Below are positions 25,624 through 32,303 of a stretch of 32,303 bases of DNA, in pieces; positions within the stretch are counted from its first letter, which is position 1; each line of letters begins with the position of its first letter. Source of the DNA: Methanolobus vulcani (lineage in GTDB: Archaea; Halobacteriota; Methanosarcinia; Methanosarcinales; Methanosarcinaceae). The notes beneath the pieces were generated by a model. The model was not told the DNA's origin. It saw only the letters and a program-made list of their open reading frames with translations, and searched no databases. The translations under genes and the position numbers were made by a program. The stretch is from assembly GCF_006546655.1 (NCBI RefSeq), contig NZ_VIAQ01000001.1, forward strand, positions 1 to 32,303, in the 5' to 3' direction.

Positions 25624-25642
25624 ATATCACATAGTGTGATAT
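25624..25642. promoter_or_regulatory. Perfect inverted repeat, candidate operator for CobN-like gene 1
   Basis: ATATCACA-TAG-TGTGATAT, two perfect 8-bp arms around three bases. It ends about 73 bases before the ATT start. A TATA-like AATAAATAT (minus strand, about 25640-25648) directly precedes and overlaps it. A bound repressor would then cover the region between TATA box and transcription start. Confidence 0.5.
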
Positions 25643-25826
25643 TTATTGCATATTTCAAAATGGATGTCGTTTTTTAATAATTGTATATTGTGAAATTAAA
25701 ACTATTTATTTCCAAAAAGGATAATGATAGTTCATGTAAATAAAGTATTTGTTTTGTATATACAATTAGATACACATTATAAATAAAAAAATATTAAAAT
25801 ATAAATCACATGTTTGACAGTTTTCA

Positions 25827-25855
25827 CTCTTTAATAAAGAGAATTGTCACAATTC
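25827..25855. promoter_or_regulatory. Two adjacent perfect palindromes
   Basis: CTCTTTAATAAAGAG (25827-25841) shares its last base with GAATTGTCACAATTC (25841-25855). Each has 6-bp arms and a 3-base centre. No gene ends here on either strand, so paired regulator sites are more likely than terminators. The role is unknown. Confidence 0.35.
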
Positions 25856-25970
25856 TTGATAATTTCAGATCACACAGAACAAAAGACAGTGTTTACTTTG
25901 CATTGGAAAACAATATTTAATTGATTTATTTAAAGTGTTTCATGTATATTATTTGGATGGAAATGGTATT

Positions 25971-26071
25971 ATGAAGATTATTGATCATACCCACAAGGAC
26001 TTTGTACAGGTCATTAATCTAAGGCTGTATTGTCTGAGCAGTTCATAAGTGCCATAAACTATCACCAGTTA
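25971..26071 (+). repeat. Duplicated flank, copy 2 (frame MKIIDHTHKDFVQV)
   Basis: Resembles 18849-18956 and stands at the same place relative to the second CobN-like gene. The plus-strand frame MKIIDHTHKDFVQVINL is shorter (25 codons, stop at 26046-26048). AGTGCCATAAACT is shared near the end of both copies. Confidence 0.45.
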
Positions 26072-26147
26072 GTGATGTAAAGCAAGATATAATTTTTTAT
26101 TATAAAAGAAGTCACTTTAAGCACAAAATAAATACTTAATTCGTATA

Positions 26148-26181
26148 TAAAAAAAGAAAAGGCACTCATTCAAAGTGCCTT
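26148..26181 (-). terminator. Terminator of the second CobN-like gene
   Basis: On the minus strand GGCACTTTGAATGAGTGCC is followed by TTTTCTTTTTTT. It has the same stem as the terminator of the first copy, with one loop change, and begins 15 bases after the stop. Confidence 0.65.
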
Positions 26182-26193
26182 AAAGCAATCTGG

Positions 26194-29100
26194 TTATTTT
26201 TGTCTCCTGAATCCTGCGTACATTATTCCAACAGTAACAAGCAGCAGTATAGAAGCTACAATATCCGAACTTGAAAAACCACTTCCAGAATTTCCATTAT
26301 CACTATTATCCTGACTTGCTACTGTCATTTCATAACCTTCGACGTAGTTATCAGGGGTGGATTGATCGTTTGCAGGGGAATCAAGATCCAGGCCTGCACC
26401 GCTATCAGCGGAACTCGTAGTCTGATTTGTAGTTCCTGTACTTGCAGATTGACTGGAGGAACGGTGGGTTGCTTCCTCCATGAGTCTGCTATATTCTGCG
26501 GCGGTTGCCTCACCAACAACACTAGACATCTGACTCTGGATATACTCATCCAGTGGTATATTTCCACATGTGTGGTGGCAACATGTAACTCCATTTTCGA
26601 CAACAGATTCTACATATTCTTTTACCAGAGCTTCTAGAACCTCGTCTGGTGCATCCCAATATCCAGTACGTTCAGCATCGATCATTCTCGCTGCAATTGA
26701 CTGTTGTGAGTATGGATATTCTGCAAATGCTTCATCCATTCCAATGTCGTATTTATCGTTGAATAGCACATCATAGACCTCATCCCAATTTGAATCCGAT
26801 ACAAGATCTGTGGTCACATCCATGCCATACATATTTTCAACTCTTCTTGTAATCTCTCTCATTCCTGCATAGTCAGCTTCTACCTGTCCTGTGTTCCATG
26901 TCGGGTTGAATATTGTGCTTCTTAATTCTGTTTTCAGTTCCTCATTCATAGTCATGATCTCCGACTTAGATTCTATTTCCTGATTTGCGATGTACAACTC
27001 TGGCATCTCTCCTGTAAGAGCCTCCACAGTCATTCCAACTGATCCCAGATAACTATAGTATCCATCACCATCAAGCAGACCGAACAAGTTTGTCGAGTCA
27101 CTGTGAATAGCAGCATCGACATCCATCAGGTTCAGTGTGAACAGGTCTTCATGACTCTCTCCCCATATCTCCTGTCCGTAGGTATAGGAGGATGTCGAAA
27201 TAAATAGATCTGCAAGTTCTGACTCATTTTCCCATGTATCAGTTGATGTTATTGCATCTTCCATTCCATTGTCATAATTTCCATTTGCCTCACTGAAAAT
27301 CCTGCATTGGGACAGATAATGTGCCTGAGTTTCATTATAACCCATTTCCAGAAGCTCCTCTTCCATGGCAAGTGAGTTCCTTCGGACATAATTATCTTCA
27401 CTGCTTTCGTTCAGTTCTGCAACCGTCCTGACAGCTTCATCAAATAGTTCTACCTGATATGCGAATGTGTCTCTGTACAAACCGGATATATCCAGCATTA
27501 CATCAATTCTTGGATGAGTCATTTCTTCCAGAGGTATGACCTCAAAACCGGTAATTCGGCCATCATCCCTTATAGGGGTAACTCCAAGCAATGAATGTAT
27601 CTGAGCTTCCATGAGTCCGCCATGACGCAGTGTTTCCATAACCCACATTGTATATGATATCTTATCCGGATAGGCACTATGCTCGGCATAATATTTCTCT
27701 ACCAGCTGATCTGCAAGAATCGCACCCATTGCACTCTTCTCTTCATCAGGGAATTTCCTCTGGTCAAAACCATAGAAGTTCCTTCCAGTCGGCAAAGCAT
27801 CCGGATTACGTACCGGATCATTTCCAACACCTGGTTCTATGTACTCTGCATCAAGGGCCCGTATGAACTGATCGATCTCACGAGTTGTCATAGCAATTTC
27901 ATCAGAATACTCAATTGCAAGTTCAAGGTCAGCAGTGACATTGACATCTGTGAATCCAAGTACCTGGAGCTGAGCATCCGATACACTCGTTCCGTAGAGT
28001 ATAGTCTCATTCAAAAGCAACATTGCATCCGCATCCGCTTCATCCTCCCAGTCCTCTTCAGTTCCACTATCCTTTGGCAGAACATCACATATGTGGCCTG
28101 TGAAATCATCGTTCAACATTGATTTGATCATACAGACAAGCATCTCATCTTCTGGTGCCACACCAAAGGTATGGACACCGTATGGCATGAGATCCGATTG
28201 CAGATCATGGAGATAATCATGAACATCATTACTGACAAAGTCCTCAAAGGTATCATCTGTCATGTTATACAATTCACCAGTTGAAACTTCCAGGTCCTCG
28301 CCTATACTAAGATTGCCATATAGTTCTATCACTGTGTCCTTGTACATTGATGCCATTGAATCTTCTCCAAGGCTACGTGAGTCTGTATAACTGTGTATCT
28401 TGTCGTGTAGTTCGGCAAGCTCACCATACAGACCCGCTTCAATTATCGGCGGGGTCAGATGGTCTATCATGACCGCAAATCCACGGTGTTTGGCCTGGCT
28501 GCCTTCACCTACATTGTCCATGATGTATGGATATATGATCGGTGTGTCATCAGCACAAATGGATGGGTAATCATATTCCCATAGTCCAATTTCTTTTCCT
28601 GGCGACCATTCAAGCGTACCATGGCAACCGAAGTGAACAATAGCATCAGCGTCATACACCTGGTTGATCCAGTAATATGTTGCCAGGTACTGATGTGTAA
28701 GAGGTATTGTTGAATTGTGGTATATCAATGATTCATCAGATAGCTTGGCTTTGGTTGGTTGTGGAATGAAATTAACATTTCCAAGTTGTACCGTGGGTAT
28801 TACAAAGTATTCTCCACTTTTATTCTCATAGACCATTATGTCACCAGGTGCTTCTCCCCATGTTTCCTCGACTTCGTCCCTGATCGATTCCGGCAGGGTG
28901 TTGTACCATGGCAGGTATTCCTCTACAGGGAAAAGAGTTACAAGTCCTGATTCGACAACCTTTTCGAGTTCACCAGGTGCCCATGCACCACAATTCCTGC
29001 TGGTTATGAAAAGGTCAATGAACTCGCTACCGTTAGGTATGCCGTCATTTCCAATGTCGTATCCTTCTGCCTCCATTCTTTCAAGCAGTAATGTAAAGCT

Positions 29101-32100
29101 TGCACCAATATCCAGATAGCTTGCACCAATATTATCCTTACCACCTTTGTGGTTGTAATACAGTATACTTACTTTTTTATCTGCATTGCTGGTCCTTCCC
29201 AGTTCTGCCCATCCGATGGCACGATCACACATCCATTGCAGTTGTCCGGGTATAGGTTGATAATATTGAGTTGCGGTTGTACCGTCTACATATTCAGTTA
29301 CGTATCCGCTGACCCATATGAAATCAAGGCAGCCGTCTATTTCTGGCTGTGTGACCGAAGAAGCCCGCATTAATACAGATGTACCAAAGGTGCTGTTATA
29401 GTAATCTTCAGGTGAAGTAAATGCATCCTGCACGGCTTTTAGTACGGGAACATTATATTTCTGCAGATATTCCACACCTTCTTCCTGATCCTCATAGTTG
29501 ATATAGAAACATTGCAAACTGATTATTGCATCAACAAGCACTTCACCGTCTTTTGTAAAGTAATCCACATCATCTTCACACACCTTGCTGGTAGAGTAGA
29601 TCACATTACAGCCCTTTGATTCAAGATAACGGATGATCGCATCATCAGTTGTAAGATACAGGGGCTCTTTCTGAATCTCATAATTTATGATCCCTATTGT
29701 TGGTGCAGATTCATTATATCCATGATCTGCATACCATGCCAGATATTCAGTACTATCACCGAAAACCATTGGGAATGCATCAGGATGATAGATCCCGTCA
29801 TCAGGGATAGTTGGTTCTCCAACGGGATCGTACTCAATATAAATACCTCCTATTTCAGCTCCTGCGTAACGGATCATGTTTTCTATGTTTTTCATGCCTC
29901 CATTGTCCATATATTCTTTTAGGACACTATGCGGAGGATCTATCATATTTATTGTATCCAGTCCATTTGGATCCGGGGTGCTAAATCCGATCTCAGCACC
30001 ATTTGCTTTGGCAATAGATAATACGGGCACCAGTTTTGCAATTTCTGCGGCTCCTATCATATCCAGAAGAATAATATCCTGATCAGTTGCATCAGTAAGG
30101 TTTGCAATTGCTTCGCTGCCATCCATGACCTGTATGTTATAGCGGTCAGTGATCACGTTTGTTTCTTCAAGGATCTTATCGACGTAATATACATTACATT
30201 CTGATCCGAAAATCAAAGTTATATCCAGTTTTTCATTCATTATCACAGGTTCAGGTATTTCATCCTCTTTCCATAAGCCGGAGAAATTCTGCCCCATTAA
30301 TGTGAGCATGCTTCTCATGTTAGTTTCGCCGCCCTGTATCCAGTACCTTTCGATGTCCGTATACTCAGCATCGGACAGATCGATATTTGGCAGGGTGATA
30401 TTGGAAGATATATTGTAACCTATGACATTTGCACCGCCTTCTTTAGCAGACTTTATTTCTGAAGTCCAGCCATCCACTGTTGACTCATCCTGGGATTCTA
30501 TGAAAATAAGTCCATATCCTGAGAAATCAAACTCGTTTGATCCCATATCCTCTGTGCTGACGATCGTTATGTCCAAGTTATCGGATATATCAGTGTCCTG
30601 GGCTGCGTTTTTCAAAGCGTCCTGATTGTAGTCAGTGCCAAGAACAAATAGGAATTTATTGCTGGATACGTGTACGACTCCGTTATATGATGAACTTTTC
30701 ACAAATTCTGACGAATCTGATGCAAGATATACCAGCAATTCCTCTGCATTTTCCAGTCCTTCTCCCTCAGTACTCATACTATTGTAGAGTGTTGTGATAG
30801 GATCAGTGTTCGTTCCATCTGATATGTAATCGAAGTAGTCAGGTGCTGTTGTTTCCATTGGCTCCATGCCATAGAACGTTGTTGTGTCACCGTCAATATG
30901 ACAACTGCTACAACTCTCAGTGGAGGTTGGGTGTGTGGCAGGATCTATCCTGTAGAGCTTTGCCCCGTTATCATGGGCAATTTCAAGGGCATTCATCACT
31001 GTTTCGTTGTTAAGAATACCACTACCGATAAAGATAACATCCTGTGTGCTCAGGTATCCTGTCTCAGCAGCATCTATTATCTCCTCACTTAATGTCTTGG
31101 ATGTGACATTGTAGTATCCAATGCAGTTGTACTCAATTAGATCACTGAGGGAGTTTGTCTCACTTGCAAGTTGTAAAGCTTCGCTTTCGCTGTAAGCGAT
31201 GTAAGTGATCTTGGAACCTATGGTCTGTGAAACAAGAAGTTCTTCTGCATTTTCCAGTCCATCTTCCTCTGTACTCATATTATTGTAGAGTGCTGTAATG
31301 GGGTCAGTGTTCGTTCCATCTGATATGTAATCGAAGTAGTCAAGTGCTGTTGTTCCCATCGATTCTATGCCATAGAGCGTTGTTGTGTCACCGTTTATAT
31401 GGCAACTGCTACAACTTTCACTTTCACTTTCACTCTCGGTTGGTTCCATGTGTAAGAGTTCCATCAACCAGGATAACAGTTTACTCAGGCTACTTACCTG
31501 AGTACTGCTACAACTCTCAGGTATGCCTGGATTAATCCTGTAGAGTATTGCCCCGTTATCATGGGCATTTTCAAGGGCGCTCATTACGGTCTCGTTGTTA
31601 AGAATACCACTGCCAATAAAGATAACATCCTGTGTACTCAGGTATCCAGTTTCAGCTGCATCTATTATTTCCTCACTTAATGTCTTGGTCGTGGCATTGT
31701 AGAATCCAATGTAGTTGTACTCGATCAGATCACTGTGGGAGTTTGTCTCACTTGCAAGTTGCAAAGCTTCGCTTTCACTGTAGGCGATGTAGGTGATCTT
31801 AGATCCCATGGTAAGTGAAACAAGAAGTTCCTCTGCATTTTCCAGTCCTTCCACATCAATTCCTATGTTATTGTAGAGTGTTGTAATAGGATCAGTGTTC
31901 GTTCCATCTGATGTGTAATCGAAGTAATTAGGCGGATTAGCTCCCATTGGTTGGATGCTGTAAAGCACTGTACCATCATTGTGAGCATCTTCCAGAGCAT
32001 TCATTATGATCTCATTGTCAAGAATATCACTGTAGAATGAGGTTATAAGAATCGTATCCTGTGTACCCAGGTATCCTGTCTCAGCCGCATCTATTATTTC

Positions 32101-32303
32101 ATCACTTAATGTCCCGGATGTGGCATTGTAGAATCCAATGTAGTTGTACTCAATTAAATCACAGTGAGAGTTTGTCTCACTTGCAAGCTCCAGCGCTTCG
32201 CTTTCAATGTAAGCGATATAAGTGATCTTTGATCCCATAGTAAGTGAAACTAGAAGGTCCTCGGCATTTTTCAGTCCTTTCACATCAGTTCCCATGTTAT
32301 TGT
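26194..32303 (-). CDS. Giant surface-anchored CobN-like protein 2 (N-terminus outside window)
   Basis: The frame stays open to the window edge, giving at least 2035 residues. The signal peptide and the first repeat are presumably beyond it. The visible part matches CobN-like protein 1 throughout: three repeats (32229 down to about 30730), two divergent modules, the CobN domain with HFGCHGTLEWSPGKE, the CCHHTC motif (26566-26583), a slightly longer Ser/Thr linker and the C-terminal helix before RRQK. CSSCH occurs at 31399-31413 and 30898-30912. The offset to copy 1 is exactly 7,200 bases over most of the length, with long identical stretches in the CobN core and more differences in the divergent modules. 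It has its own terminator and lies upstream of copy 1 on the same strand. By location it should work outside the cell. Substrate (corrinoid, heme, other tetrapyrrole or free metal) is unknown. Confidence 0.85.
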   Translation of the reverse strand, partial: NNMGTDVKGLKNAEDLLVSLTMGSKITYIAYIESEALELASETNSHCDLIEYNYIGFYNATSGTLSDEIIDAAETGYLGTQDTILITSFYSDILDNEIIMNALEDAHNDGTVLYSIQPMGANPPNYFDYTSDGTNTDPITTLYNNIGIDVEGLENAEELLVSLTMGSKITYIAYSESEALQLASETNSHSDLIEYNYIGFYNATTKTLSEEIIDAAETGYLSTQDVIFIGSGILNNETVMSALENAHDNGAILYRINPGIPESCSSTQVSSLSKLLSWLMELLHMEPTESESESESCSSCHINGDTTTLYGIESMGTTALDYFDYISDGTNTDPITALYNNMSTEEDGLENAEELLVSQTIGSKITYIAYSESEALQLASETNSLSDLIEYNCIGYYNVTSKTLSEEIIDAAETGYLSTQDVIFIGSGILNNETVMNALEIAHDNGAKLYRIDPATHPTSTESCSSCHIDGDTTTFYGMEPMETTAPDYFDYISDGTNTDPITTLYNSMSTEGEGLENAEELLVYLASDSSEFVKSSSYNGVVHVSSNKFLFVLGTDYNQDALKNAAQDTDISDNLDITIVSTEDMGSNEFDFSGYGLIFIESQDESTVDGWTSEIKSAKEGGANVIGYNISSNITLPNIDLSDAEYTDIERYWIQGGETNMRSMLTLMGQNFSGLWKEDEIPEPVIMNEKLDITLIFGSECNVYYVDKILEETNVITDRYNIQVMDGSEAIANLTDATDQDIILLDMIGAAEIAKLVPVLSIAKANGAEIGFSTPDPNGLDTINMIDPPHSVLKEYMDNGGMKNIENMIRYAGAEIGGIYIEYDPVGEPTIPDDGIYHPDAFPMVFGDSTEYLAWYADHGYNESAPTIGIINYEIQKEPLYLTTDDAIIRYLESKGCNVIYSTSKVCEDDVDYFTKDGEVLVDAIISLQCFYINYEDQEEGVEYLQKYNVPVLKAVQDAFTSPEDYYNSTFGTSVLMRASSVTQPEIDGCLDFIWVSGYVTEYVDGTTATQYYQPIPGQLQWMCDRAIGWAELGRTSNADKKVSILYYNHKGGKDNIGASYLDIGASFTLLLERMEAEGYDIGNDGIPNGSEFIDLFITSRNCGAWAPGELEKVVESGLVTLFPVEEYLPWYNTLPESIRDEVEETWGEAPGDIMVYENKSGEYFVIPTVQLGNVNFIPQPTKAKLSDESLIYHNSTIPLTHQYLATYYWINQVYDADAIVHFGCHGTLEWSPGKEIGLWEYDYPSICADDTPIIYPYIMDNVGEGSQAKHRGFAVMIDHLTPPIIEAGLYGELAELHDKIHSYTDSRSLGEDSMASMYKDTVIELYGNLSIGEDLEVSTGELYNMTDDTFEDFVSNDVHDYLHDLQSDLMPYGVHTFGVAPEDEMLVCMIKSMLNDDFTGHICDVLPKDSGTEEDWEDEADADAMLLLNETILYGTSVSDAQLQVLGFTDVNVTADLELAIEYSDEIAMTTREIDQFIRALDAEYIEPGVGNDPVRNPDALPTGRNFYGFDQRKFPDEEKSAMGAILADQLVEKYYAEHSAYPDKISYTMWVMETLRHGGLMEAQIHSLLGVTPIRDDGRITGFEVIPLEEMTHPRIDVMLDISGLYRDTFAYQVELFDEAVRTVAELNESSEDNYVRRNSLAMEEELLEMGYNETQAHYLSQCRIFSEANGNYDNGMEDAITSTDTWENESELADLFISTSSYTYGQEIWGESHEDLFTLNLMDVDAAIHSDSTNLFGLLDGDGYYSYLGSVGMTVEALTGEMPELYIANQEIESKSEIMTMNEELKTELRSTIFNPTWNTGQVEADYAGMREITRRVENMYGMDVTTDLVSDSNWDEVYDVLFNDKYDIGMDEAFAEYPYSQQSIAARMIDAERTGYWDAPDEVLEALVKEYVESVVENGVTCCHHTCGNIPLDEYIQSQMSSVVGEATAAEYSRLMEEATHRSSSQSASTGTTNQTTSSADSGAGLDLDSPANDQSTPDNYVEGYEMTVASQDNSDNGNSGSGFSSSDIVASILLLVTVGIMYAGFRRQK
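30730..32229 (-). repeat. Repeats coding the N-terminal modules of CobN-like protein 2
   Basis: Units 31801-32229 (143 residues), 31213-31800 (196) and about 30730-31212 (about 161) match the second to fourth units of copy 1 in order and length. The end of one more unit (NNMGTDVKGLKNAEDLLVSL) is seen at the window edge, so at least four units existed before the split of the two genes. Confidence 0.88.

Larger units (their letters stand above)
25552..26147. other. Spacer between the two CobN-like genes
   Basis: Very A+T-rich, with no convincing gene. It contains the promoter region of CobN-like gene 1 with a 19-bp inverted repeat (25624-25642) and two adjacent perfect palindromes (25827-25855). 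It also contains the second copy of the duplicated flank (25971-26071). Confidence 0.55.

Overview
The window looks like a chromosome segment of a methanogenic archaeon of the Methanosarcinales, probably a methylotrophic Methanosarcinaceae member. The genus cannot be fixed from the sequence alone. The evidence is A+T-rich intergenic DNA with archaeal TATA-like boxes, Shine-Dalgarno sites of the GGTG/GAGGTGAT type, archaeal type IV pilins with the AVSPVIGVML signature, a CbiZ corrinoid-salvage enzyme, an ArsR-type regulator with a C-terminal domain of a kind I associate with euryarchaea, and two giant surface-anchored CobN-like proteins.

Layout. (1) 1-503, minus strand: the N-terminal part of a membrane protein resembling the DUF2162 predicted transporters. 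(2) 889-2190: an MFS exporter. (3) 2416-2964, minus: the ArsR-type regulator. A 25-bp motif with only one mismatch occurs both upstream of the MFS gene and beyond the 3' end of the regulator gene. (4) 3041-8208, minus: a compact type IV pilus operon (secretion ATPase, double-module platform protein, two pilin-like proteins). Just upstream lies a gene for zinc-ribbon modules + one membrane helix + a transglutaminase-like domain (8269-9873). (5) 10159-15500, plus: a tightly overlapping corrinoid operon, cbiZ - binding lipoprotein - permease - ATPase - SUMF1-fold protein. (6) 15723-17832, minus: an exported isochorismatase-like hydrolase and two major-pilin-like genes. (7) 18215-18497: a frameshifted, truncated binding-protein pseudogene. 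(8) 19003-25551 and 26194 to beyond the window end, minus: two tandem, nearly identical CobN-like genes. Each has a C-terminal membrane anchor and a set of N-terminal repeats, and each has two CXXCH motifs in its last two repeats. The complete copy also shows a signal peptide.

How it may work together (inference). Regions 1, 5, 7 and 8 fit uptake or processing of corrinoids, other metallo-tetrapyrroles or metals at the cell surface. The CobN-like proteins are exported and anchored outside, where the ATP-driven partner subunits of a chelatase could not work. They are therefore more likely to bind, strip or hand over a tetrapyrrole or metal than to run biosynthesis. The ABC transporter would then import corrinoid, and CbiZ would remodel it. 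Pili and the zinc-ribbon/transglutaminase protein form a second surface theme.

The most unusual content is the pair of giant CobN-like proteins: repeat expansion, heme-c-type CXXCH motifs, a CCHHTC motif near the anchor, a non-canonical start in the complete copy, and a perfect 19-bp inverted repeat in its promoter region.
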